Positions 49,752-57,337 of a stretch of DNA of 64,000 nt are shown here, one piece after another (the first letter of the stretch is position 1; every line of letters starts with the position of its first letter). The DNA lies in the NCBI GenBank assembly GCA_024698925.1, contig JAILQO010000039.1:1-64000 (forward strand), written 5' to 3'. The stretch comes from Bacteroidaceae bacterium. GTDB lineage: Bacteria > Bacteroidota > Bacteroidia > Bacteroidales > Bacteroidaceae. The notes beneath the pieces are model-generated. The model had not been told where the DNA came from. It searched no databases and saw nothing but the letters and a program-made list of their open reading frames with translations. Made by a program: the position numbers and the translations under genes.

Positions 49752-50803
49752 ATCGCCCTAAACACGCATATTCCTTTCTTCGCCGCATGGCGCTATGCCT
49801 ATCATTAGTGACAGGTATCGGCACGGCACATGCTGAAAACTGGTTCCGACAGTTCGACCGTTGGCTTGAGAAAGGAATGCGTTCAGGGATAGACTCCAGC
49901 TATCAGGCCGTACCCAAACTGATGAACCAAGTCTATGTCGGCAGCTACGTCTATTGGCAGAACTATCGGATGAATATGCCACTCTTTGGTGACAACGTCA
50001 ACACCATCGTACCAGATATTCAAGATGACGATCACTACATGATCAACGCGCATTCCGTACAGGCCGAGGCTGACGTAGCCATTGACTGGAAAGGACTCAC
50101 GCTGGAGCTGCCCATCCCCATTCAGGACAAATACCACCTTGCCCTTGGGTTAGCCAAGAACGGCTCCGTGTGGGGGTTCCGTCTGCGCTATAAAGATCTT
50201 CACCAGATGGAAGGCGACTGCAACATCGGCAACCGTTTGATTAATCAGGAGAACAACTCGCTGCAAACGTTTCTGGCAGAGGGCTACTATGTCTTCAACC
50301 ATCGCAAATTTTCGTTAGCGGCAGGCCTTTATTCGGATATGATCCAAAAGCGCAGTGCAGGCAGTCCGCTGGTCTATCTTAATTACTTCCAGACGAACTA
50401 TTCCGTCAACAAGACATTCCCCGCCAATTCCGACCATTTCCAGACACACCAGCTCTCACTCGGTGCCGGTTACGCCTACAACTTTGCGCTGATGGGCGGA
50501 CGGTTGGTATTCCATGCCTCTTTTGTTCCGATGTTCACCCTCTACTCCCACATGGAACATCAGACCGATCTTGACAATGGACAGAACACATCACAATGGA
50601 ATGAGTTTTACAAAGCTGCCGATACAGGTCATGCACGCTTTCGCATCAACAATTTTACACGCTTGGCAGCGAACTATAGCTTTGACCGCTACATTATCAC
50701 ATTCCTATTCAACCACCGCTATACAGGATATAGTAATGACCTGAACCTCCAAATCAGTCATTTAGACATGGATGCTCAGGTCAATTTCTGCACTCGCTTC
50801 TAA
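49748..50803 (+). CDS. DUF4421-family outer-membrane-like protein
   Basis: 351-residue exported protein. Signal peptide to about AHA (29). Rich in Tyr and alternating hydrophobics (YVGSYVYWQNYRMNMPL, GSVWGFRLRYKD, GLYSDMIQK, FLFNHRYTGYS) and ending VNFCTRF, which fits an outer-membrane barrel of the DUF4421 family. Function unknown. Co-transcribed with apbE (ATGA overlap). It ends 22 bp before the convergent fetB-like gene. Confidence 0.78.
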   Translation: MNRPKHAYSFLRRMALCLSLVTGIGTAHAENWFRQFDRWLEKGMRSGIDSSYQAVPKLMNQVYVGSYVYWQNYRMNMPLFGDNVNTIVPDIQDDDHYMINAHSVQAEADVAIDWKGLTLELPIPIQDKYHLALGLAKNGSVWGFRLRYKDLHQMEGDCNIGNRLINQENNSLQTFLAEGYYVFNHRKFSLAAGLYSDMIQKRSAGSPLVYLNYFQTNYSVNKTFPANSDHFQTHQLSLGAGYAYNFALMGGRLVFHASFVPMFTLYSHMEHQTDLDNGQNTSQWNEFYKAADTGHARFRINNFTRLAANYSFDRYIITFLFNHRYTGYSNDLNLQISHLDMDAQVNFCTRF

Positions 50804-50825
50804 GTATATAAGCAATCTGTATTCT

Positions 50826-51602
50826 CTATGGTTTCATCACCTCGTGCAAGCGGCCATAGGAATCGAAGGCTTGACGTGTGGACAACCACAGCGCCAGGAT
50901 CAGTGACAGCATAGAAGCTGACATAGTTATCACCACAATCATCATCTGGTATTTCACAGCGACATCAGGTGCCGAGCCACCCAATATCTGTCCAATCATC
51001 GTACCAGGCAACGCCACAATTCCCATCACAGCCATATTGGCTATACAAGGTGTAAAACTCTTGATGACAGCTTCGCGCATGAATGGCAACCAAGCCTCGA
51101 AGCGAGTTGCGCCGTTACCCAGGAGATAATAGTAAGTAGCCTGTTCGCGTTGAACGCCGCTATAGAATGTACTCAATGTCAAAACATTGACGCCCAACAT
51201 GTTTCCCATTAGGATTCCCATGATGGGAATGAAATAGCGAGCCGTGAAGGGATGATCCAACTGGAGTACGAAGCAGAGGAAGAAGAAGCCTATCAGCAAC
51301 GCAGAGATAACGAAACTTAGGAAGGCAGGCATCGCCACAACGCGCCAACGCAGGCGTGTCCGCTCTCCTACTGTATGCGTTGCTATCACTGCCATGATAA
51401 CCACCCAAAGTGAATTCAGCCAAGGGTTGTCCCACTCAAAGAGATAGCGCAAATAGATACTGATCAGGAACAGCTGCACAATCATCCGTGCGGCAGCTAT
51501 CAGTGTCGCACGAACTAAGCCCGTCCGTAGCAGTCGCAAGAACAGCAACGGAATGAGCAAGAGTAGCAGGCCGATGGCCAGTGATAGGATACTGATGTCC
51601 AC
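50826..51602 (-). CDS. FetB-like (UPF0014) ABC transporter permease
   Basis: 258-residue inner-membrane permease with about seven hydrophobic segments, of the FetB/YbbM family (iron export with FetA in E. coli). Family landmarks: TLIAAARMIVQLFLIS near 40, IPIMGILMGNMLGVN near 130, and MVALPGTMIGQILGGSAP-like sequence near 195. The ATG follows the rnfA stop by only two bases, so it is read as the last gene of the rnf operon. No FetA-type ATPase gene is present here. Its link to Rnf (for instance iron balance or metal export) is inference. Confidence 0.85.
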   Translation of the reverse strand: MDISILSLAIGLLLLLIPLLFLRLLRTGLVRATLIAAARMIVQLFLISIYLRYLFEWDNPWLNSLWVVIMAVIATHTVGERTRLRWRVVAMPAFLSFVISALLIGFFFLCFVLQLDHPFTARYFIPIMGILMGNMLGVNVLTLSTFYSGVQREQATYYYLLGNGATRFEAWLPFMREAVIKSFTPCIANMAVMGIVALPGTMIGQILGGSAPDVAVKYQMMIVVITMSASMLSLILALWLSTRQAFDSYGRLHEVMKP

Positions 51603-51604
51603 GC

Positions 51605-52222
51605 TTAGATGCCAAAGACGTGCGCAAGGCCGTTATCAACGCCGCCGAAGCCCATGAAGGCCATCGCCAGCAAGCCTGCAACGACAAGGGCTATGGGCAT
51701 ACCTTGCATCCCCTTGGGAACATCCATCATAGCCAACTGCTCGCGAATGGCAGCAAAGATGGTGAGGGCAAGACCAAAGCCGAGGGCGGTGCTCACGGCG
51801 AAGATCACACCTGTCAGCAGGTTGGGCTCCAGACCCTGTGCATTGTAAGTACCCTGTGCCACGAGAATGGCGACACCAAGGATAGCACAGTTGGTCGTAA
51901 TCAAGGGCAAAAAGACACCAAGCGCCTGATACAATGCAGGCGATACCTTCTTCAGTACAATCTCCACCATCTGCACGAGGGCTGCGATGACGAGAATGAA
52001 GGCAATGGTCTGCAAGTATTCAAGATGGTAGCTCTCCAAGAGGCCCTGAATCAGATAAGTGACAATCGTGGCAATGGTCAGCACGAAAGCTACGGCAGCA
52101 GACATTCCGAGCGCCGTATCAACCTTCTTCGAAACACCGAGGAACGGGCAGATTCCGAGGAACTGCGAGAACACGATGTTATTGACGAAGATGGCAGAGA
52201 AGAATATGAGTAAATATGCCAT
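51605..52222 (-). CDS. rnfA: Rnf complex subunit RnfA
   Basis: 205-residue membrane subunit with six transmembrane segments. Part of the Rnf complex, which moves electrons from reduced ferredoxin to NAD+ and pumps Na+ or H+. Features: FVNNIVFSQFLGICPFLGVS with the conserved cysteine that helps bind the membrane [2Fe-2S] cluster with RnfE, and LPLITTNCAILGVA with the second cysteine. It follows rnfE by four bases and precedes the fetB-like gene. Confidence 0.95.
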   Translation of the reverse strand: MAYLLIFFSAIFVNNIVFSQFLGICPFLGVSKKVDTALGMSAAVAFVLTIATIVTYLIQGLLESYHLEYLQTIAFILVIAALVQMVEIVLKKVSPALYQALGVFLPLITTNCAILGVAILVAQGTYNAQGLEPNLLTGVIFAVSTALGFGLALTIFAAIREQLAMMDVPKGMQGMPIALVVAGLLAMAFMGFGGVDNGLAHVFGI

Positions 52223-52226
52223 ATCT

Positions 52227-52811
52227 TTAAATCTTTGCTACTTTTTTAACAACTGCGATGAGATAACCTAGGGCAATGAAGGCACCAGGGGCAAGCACGA
52301 AGAGGAGCATACCATAGTCCTCAGAGTAGATGGTGGCCCCAAACAACTTGCCTGTGCCAAGCAATTCACGAATGCCGCCCAGCAACGTCAAAGCGATGGT
52401 GAAGCCCAAGCCAATACCGATGCCATCGAAGAGACTCTCAACAGGCCCGTTCTTGGCAGCAAAAGCCTCAGCACGACCCAGGATGATGCAATTTACAACA
52501 ATCAGCGGTATGAATAGGCCGAGTGTCTTATAGACTTCAGGCGTAAAGGCTTGCATAATCATCTGCAAAGCCGTCACCAACGAGGCAATCACCACAATGT
52601 ATGAGGGGATGCGAACCATGTCGGGGACGAGGCTCTTAATGCAGGAGATGATAAGATTCGAGAAGATGAGCACAGCCATCGTAGCAAGACCCATCGACAT
52701 ACCGTTTATGGCGCTGGAAGTCGTTCCCAGCGTGGGGCACATACCAAGAAGAAGAACGAAGGTGGGGTTCTCCTTAAGGATGCCATTCCATAGGATTTTA
52801 AAATATTTCAT
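52227..52811 (-). CDS. rnfE: Rnf complex subunit RnfE
   Basis: 194-residue membrane subunit, inverted homologue of RnfA. LKENPTFVLLLGMCPTLGTT and FIPLIVVNCIILGRAEAF carry the two conserved cysteines that with RnfA hold the intramembrane iron-sulfur cluster. The C-terminal GGIRELLGTGKL motif is typical. It lies 12 bp after rnfG. Confidence 0.95.
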   Translation of the reverse strand: MKYFKILWNGILKENPTFVLLLGMCPTLGTTSSAINGMSMGLATMAVLIFSNLIISCIKSLVPDMVRIPSYIVVIASLVTALQMIMQAFTPEVYKTLGLFIPLIVVNCIILGRAEAFAAKNGPVESLFDGIGIGLGFTIALTLLGGIRELLGTGKLFGATIYSEDYGMLLFVLAPGAFIALGYLIAVVKKVAKI

Positions 52812-52823
52812 AATCGTTCCTCC

Positions 52824-53435
52824 TTAGTTTTTAGGTTGTTGCTGAACAGAAGCACCAGTCTGGCCATCTGCGCCGGCTGAGGCTCCAGCATAAGCGTGGA
52901 AAGCCACATTGACGGCACGGAGGAAGGCACGGGAGGTGATCGTAGAAGCAGTGATGGCATCCACATCGCCACCATCCTTGCTGACGGTCAGCTCCTTCTC
53001 ACCTGGGTTTTTACCAATAATATTGCCCTTCTCGCCCTCCTGGAACCAGAAGTCTGCCTTGGCGCCAAGGCCGGGGGTCTCGGCGTGTTCCAGCACGGTG
53101 TAACCCTTGATTGTTCCTTCATCGGCAAAGCCTACGAGCACAGTCAGTTTACCACCGAAGCCGTTGGGATCGATAGCCTTCACGGCAACGCCTTTATCAG
53201 TCGCATAAATCGTGACCGGATTGCCATTGGCATCTTCGGCTTCAGTCGTAGCCTGTACTTGGGCATCGCTAACGCCAAGCACACGATTGATACCTTCGGC
53301 CAACGTGCGGGCTTTATTCTCTTCAATAGGACCTGCCGTTACTTCATTCACGTAGGCCAAAGCTCCAGCGGCAATGACCGAGATGAGGGTCAGCACACAG
53401 AGCATATTGGGAAGTGTAGATGGTAACTTTTTCAT
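52824..53435 (-). CDS. rnfG: Rnf complex subunit RnfG (covalent FMN)
   Basis: 203-residue protein with one N-terminal membrane anchor and a periplasmic FMN-binding domain. Electron carrier between RnfD and the membrane clusters. The flavinylation site is read as DAITASTIT, with Thr165 as the residue that would receive FMN from ApbE. The usual motif is S-G-A-T-x-T; here the Gly and Ala positions are Ala and Ser. A short Ala/Gly/Gln-rich tail ends the protein. It overlaps rnfD by four bases. Confidence 0.93.
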   Translation of the reverse strand: MKKLPSTLPNMLCVLTLISVIAAGALAYVNEVTAGPIEENKARTLAEGINRVLGVSDAQVQATTEAEDANGNPVTIYATDKGVAVKAIDPNGFGGKLTVLVGFADEGTIKGYTVLEHAETPGLGAKADFWFQEGEKGNIIGKNPGEKELTVSKDGGDVDAITASTITSRAFLRAVNVAFHAYAGASAGADGQTGASVQQQPKN

Positions 53436-54409
53436 TTCTTGACCTCCCCGAAGCGTTTAGGTTTAACATAAGTGTTGATGAGCGGAGTGAAGCCGTTCAT
53501 GATAAGGATTGCAAAGCTCATGCCCTCGGGATAGCTGCCGAAATCACGAATGAGCACCGTCAGCACACCGATGGCGACACCATAGATAAGTTGTCCTTTG
53601 GCCGTCATGGGTGATGTGACATAGTCCGTTGCCATGAAGCAGGCACCAAGCATCAGACCACCAGAGAGAATCACCTGTGTGGGATCAGCATAGCTGGGGT
53701 CGATGAGGTGGAAAAGGCCAGCGAGCACAAAGACCGTACCAAGAATTGAAACGGGAATGTGCCAGGTGATGATCTTACGGCAGAGCATGAAGATGCAACC
53801 GATGAGCAGGCAGATAGCGCTGACCTCACCGAGTGAACCACCCGTCTGTCCCAACAGCATATCGAGGGAAGAAGGAAGATCGTTCAACAAGCTGGCATCA
53901 CCAGTCTTGATGGCATTCTTCATGATGGCTAGCGGCGTAGCGGCTGTCTCCACATCCACATAGCCCATCTGACCGCTGACGGGCCATGATGTCATCTGAA
54001 CAGGGAAAGAAATCAGCAAAAATACGCGGCCGACAAGTGCCGGATTGAAAGGATTCGTACCAAGACCGCCAAACGTCAGTTTGCCGATACCGATGGCAAC
54101 GAGGGCACCGATGATGATAATCCAAAGAGGAAGATTCGAGGGCAGGTTAAAGCCGAGCAGTAAACCGGTAAGTACGGCTGAACCGTCGCAGATGGTCAAC
54201 TGCTTGCGACCAAGGATGAAGCGTGTAATGGCCCACTCAAAGAACACGCAAGCTACCACTGACGTCGCCATGACAATGGCAGCGCCCAGTCCAAAAAAGA
54301 CAATCGAAGCAACCAGTGCAGGAATGAGCGCAATGCATACGCCGTACATATTCTTCTGCACCGAGTCGCCACCGTGGACGTGGGGTGAAAGGGAAATGAT
54401 GGGTTTCAT
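53432..54409 (-). CDS. rnfD: Rnf complex subunit RnfD (covalent FMN)
   Basis: 325-residue membrane subunit with about nine to ten transmembrane segments. GGLGTNPFNPALVGRVF (about 114-130) is the family signature. ETAATPLA holds Thr158, the expected site of covalent FMN attachment by ApbE. It carries electrons across the membrane to RnfG. It ends overlapping rnfG and starts 12 bp after rnfC. Confidence 0.94.
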   Translation of the reverse strand: MKPIISLSPHVHGGDSVQKNMYGVCIALIPALVASIVFFGLGAAIVMATSVVACVFFEWAITRFILGRKQLTICDGSAVLTGLLLGFNLPSNLPLWIIIIGALVAIGIGKLTFGGLGTNPFNPALVGRVFLLISFPVQMTSWPVSGQMGYVDVETAATPLAIMKNAIKTGDASLLNDLPSSLDMLLGQTGGSLGEVSAICLLIGCIFMLCRKIITWHIPVSILGTVFVLAGLFHLIDPSYADPTQVILSGGLMLGACFMATDYVTSPMTAKGQLIYGVAIGVLTVLIRDFGSYPEGMSFAILIMNGFTPLINTYVKPKRFGEVKK

Positions 54410-54421
54410 ATTTCTTTTCTT

Positions 54422-55792
54422 TTATTTCTTACTAATTGATTCCATGTGCCGAGCCTTGATAATACCCATCACGGTCTGCTTGGCCACACGAATGTTGTCG
54501 AGAAGCGGACGGTTGGAGGGGCAGGTAAAGGCGCAGGAGCCACATTCAATACAGGAAGTGACATCGTTCTTCTCGCAGCCGTCCCAATCTTTGAGGCGGG
54601 TGTAGGAAGCGAGGAGGTAAGGCTCAAGGCCCATGGGGCAAGCACTGACACACTTGGCGCAACGGATGCAAGGCGATACCTCACCGCGGCGGCTCTCCTT
54701 TTCAGTCATCAGCAGCAGACCGCTGGAGCCCTTGGTGACAGGTACTTCAAGCGACATCAGCGCACGTCCCATCATCGGACCGCCACCGATAATCTTTCCC
54801 GTATCCTCTGGCAGACCGCCAGCCTCGTCAATGAGCTGTTGCATGGGCGTGCCGATGCGGGCGAGGAAATTGCTGGGATTCTTGACGCTTTTGCCCGTTA
54901 CGGTGATGATGCGTTCGATGAGCGGCTTACGCTTCGTGACAGCTTCATAGATTGCATAGACCGTACCCACGTTCTGCACGATGGCACCTACATTGATAGG
55001 CAATGCAGGAGGCGCTGGTACCTGACGACCGATAACAGCGTCGATGAGCTGCTTTTCACCACCTTGCGGATACTTGACCTTCAAAGGAACAACCTCTATA
55101 CCGGGGTACTGTGCAGCCTTCTCTTTGAGCAGGTCTGTGAGCAATTTGATGGCATCGGGCTTATTCATTTCAATACCGATGAACGCGCGGGGGCAGTTCA
55201 CAGCGTGCTTGATGAGCTGAATACCAACGAGTATCTGTTCGGGCTTCTCGAGCATCAGACGATGGTCTGCCGTCAGATACGGCTCACACTCTACAGCATT
55301 AACAATGATGGCTTCAGCTTTCGTGCCTGGAGGCGGCAACAGTTTGACGCCTGTGGGGAAAGTGGCTCCACCCATACCTACGATGCCGGCAGCCTTGATG
55401 CGGTTCACGACCTCCTCGGCCGTAATGCCGCCGAGATCCTTCATCGTTACGAGCTTGTCGGAACGGTCAATGCTTTCTTCCCATTCATCACCTTCAACAT
55501 CGACCACAACGGCCATACGGCGTGTACCGCTTGAGTCAAGCACGACATCAACCTTATTGACCTTACCGCTGACGCTGGAGAAAACGGGAACACTGAGACC
55601 CTTTCCAGCTTCGCCGAGCAACGTGCCGACCTTCACTTCGTCGCCTTTCTTCACGACAGGCACCGCGGGAGCCCCGATGTGCTGAAACATCGAGAAGACA
55701 GCCTGCTTAGGGATTGCAGCAGTCTTTATTGGACTGGCAGCAGATAATTTGTTTTCGGCGGGATGAACACCGCCTATGTGGAATGTCTTCAT
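54422..55792 (-). CDS. rnfC: Rnf complex subunit RnfC (NADH-binding)
   Basis: 456-residue cytoplasmic subunit that binds FMN and NAD(H). N-terminal KTFHIGGVHPAENK opening, GGATFPTGVKL segment, GGGPMMG and two ferredoxin-type motifs near the C-terminus: CIRCAKCVSACP and CIECGSCAFTCP, each ligating a [4Fe-4S] cluster. The open frame begins with TTG at 55810, but ATG 55792 is the family N-terminus and is chosen. Directly upstream lies a duplicated TTGTCAAAT. Confidence 0.95.
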   Translation of the reverse strand: MKTFHIGGVHPAENKLSAASPIKTAAIPKQAVFSMFQHIGAPAVPVVKKGDEVKVGTLLGEAGKGLSVPVFSSVSGKVNKVDVVLDSSGTRRMAVVVDVEGDEWEESIDRSDKLVTMKDLGGITAEEVVNRIKAAGIVGMGGATFPTGVKLLPPPGTKAEAIIVNAVECEPYLTADHRLMLEKPEQILVGIQLIKHAVNCPRAFIGIEMNKPDAIKLLTDLLKEKAAQYPGIEVVPLKVKYPQGGEKQLIDAVIGRQVPAPPALPINVGAIVQNVGTVYAIYEAVTKRKPLIERIITVTGKSVKNPSNFLARIGTPMQQLIDEAGGLPEDTGKIIGGGPMMGRALMSLEVPVTKGSSGLLLMTEKESRRGEVSPCIRCAKCVSACPMGLEPYLLASYTRLKDWDGCEKNDVTSCIECGSCAFTCPSNRPLLDNIRVAKQTVMGIIKARHMESISKK

Positions 55793-55819
55793 TATTTGAC
55801 AATTTGACAATTTACAATT

Positions 55820-56689
55820 TTACGATTGAGCTGGCGCTGCGGGAGCCTCCACCTTTGGCTTCCGTGGCGGGAAGTTGAAGGCATGGATGGCGTTCTGCGG
55901 ACATTCATCCTCACACTTGCGACAAAGCTTGCATTTCTCAGCGTCAATGTAGGCCAAGTTGGCATCTACGGTAATCGCTTCGAACTTGCAGACCTTCACG
56001 CACTTCTGGCAAGCAATACAGCCTACGCTGCAGGCTTTACGCGTCTGTGCACCCTTGTCCTTGTTGTTACAAAGAACCACGACACGACGGTTCTTCAAGC
56101 CCTTCAGACGGATTTCTATCACGCCACGCGGACAAGCCTTGGAGCAAGCACCGCAAGCGGTACATTTCTCTTCGTCCACCTCAGGCAGACCCGTTTCGGG
56201 ATTCATGCGGATGGCATCGAACTGACAAGCTGCTACGCAGTCGCCACAGCCCAGACAGCCATAGGCACAAGCCGTCTCGCCCGAACCCAGCATCTGCTGC
56301 ACGCGGCAACTCTGGGCTCCGTCGAACTCAGCAATGCGGGGACGGCTCTCGCAAGTGCCGTTGCATCGCACGACAGCAACCTTCGGTGCACTGGCTTCGG
56401 CCTTCATACCAAGGATGTCAGCCACCTGTTCCATCACGGGCTGTCCGCCCACGGGGCAGAGCAAGCCTTCGAGCGAGCCCTTGTCAGCAGCCTTCACGCA
56501 GGCTCCGGCAAAACCGCTACAGCCCGGGAAACCGCAGCCGCCGCAGTTGGCCTGGGGCAGCACTTCTGCCACTTTACCGATGCGCTCGTCTTCATGGACA
56601 GCAAATTTCTTGCCAGCAAGGAACAGGATGAGCGCAGCCACCAGTCCGATGCTTCCAAGAACAATCACTGCAATCAGAATTACATTCAT
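55820..56689 (-). CDS. rnfB: Rnf complex subunit RnfB (polyferredoxin)
   Basis: 289-residue electron-entry subunit. N-terminal membrane helix (1-25), then the ANCGGCGFPGCSGFAGACVKA block (CxxCxxxxC, with a downstream LLCP) for a [4Fe-4S] cluster, followed by ferredoxin motifs: CAYGCLGCGDCVAACQFDA, CTACGACSKACPRGV, CIACQKCVKVCKFEA and CKLCRKCEDECPQNA. So about five clusters are expected, taking electrons from reduced ferredoxin. It begins 49 bp after the rseC-like gene. Confidence 0.95.
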   Translation of the reverse strand: MNVILIAVIVLGSIGLVAALILFLAGKKFAVHEDERIGKVAEVLPQANCGGCGFPGCSGFAGACVKAADKGSLEGLLCPVGGQPVMEQVADILGMKAEASAPKVAVVRCNGTCESRPRIAEFDGAQSCRVQQMLGSGETACAYGCLGCGDCVAACQFDAIRMNPETGLPEVDEEKCTACGACSKACPRGVIEIRLKGLKNRRVVVLCNNKDKGAQTRKACSVGCIACQKCVKVCKFEAITVDANLAYIDAEKCKLCRKCEDECPQNAIHAFNFPPRKPKVEAPAAPAQS

Positions 56690-56738
56690 AAATAGTTAGA
56701 GTTTTATAGTTATTTGTTTAATATTGTTGCTCGTTATA

Positions 56739-57158
56739 TCATACTTTCCGAATGGTGAAAGAGAAATGTTGCTGGAGCAGCCCTCTAAAAAAGAGGAAAA
56801 CCACGATATAGTAAAGTGCCACTGAGCCCAAAGCCCATAAGGCACCCGTTGTTTCGCTACCCGAAAGACGTGTGGCAAAGAACAGCACAGGCAACATCAG
56901 CAGCAGCGGCAAACCATAGGCGATGATTGCAGCTCGGCGCCCATCTGAGAGGCGTCCTTCCAACTTCACCTTCTGCCCTACTCCATACACGGCGGAATCG
57001 GCCGTGAACACATCCACGTCCTTTTCCTTGGCCTCGGCACTACTGCACATTTGCTTGGCAGCACAACCCGAACAAGCCGACGACTGCAGAATCGTCACTC
57101 GAACACATTCATTGTCAATGGCTTTCACCACAGCATCATGAGTTATTACTTGAGTCAT
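56739..57158 (-). CDS. rseC: RseC/SoxR-reducing-system family membrane protein
   Basis: 139-residue protein starting MTQVITHDAVVKA. Cysteine-rich N-terminus SSACSGCAAKQMCSS (CxxCx5C) followed by two transmembrane segments (about 75-95 and 103-125), as in RseC of the SoxR-reducing system, which works with Rnf-type complexes. It leads the rnf operon here, as in many Bacteroidetes. The first ATG (57161) adds one residue; either start is possible. Confidence 0.85.
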   Translation of the reverse strand: MTQVITHDAVVKAIDNECVRVTILQSSACSGCAAKQMCSSAEAKEKDVDVFTADSAVYGVGQKVKLEGRLSDGRRAAIIAYGLPLLLMLPVLFFATRLSGSETTGALWALGSVALYYIVVFLFFRGLLQQHFSFTIRKV

Positions 57159-57195
57159 CACGTAGTTTTGTAAGGTCTAGTTTGCAAAAGCGCTA

Positions 57196-57203
57196 CAAAG
57201 GTA
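57196..57203 (-). promoter_or_regulatory. -7 element of the rseC-rnfBCDGEA-fetB operon
   Basis: TACCTTTG on the minus strand, leader about 30 bases to the first ATG. No TTTG at the -33 position. Confidence 0.65.
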
Positions 57204-57269
57204 GCATTAAATAATGAGCTTCGCGCGCGCAAGATTAAAGAAATGGTAACACTTTTAATATATTTAACA

Positions 57270-57308
57270 AATGAGAAAGCCCCTGCCGTTCTCTAATACG
57301 ACAGGGGC
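57270..57308 (-). terminator. Terminator of the CotH-protein gene
   Basis: Stem GCCCCTG/CAGGGGC with inner CGT/ACG (57279-57308), followed on the minus strand by CTTTCTCATTTG. It begins about 30 bp after the stop codon. Confidence 0.75.
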
Positions 57309-57337
57309 GTTATCATTTACAAGAATCTTTCACTTGG

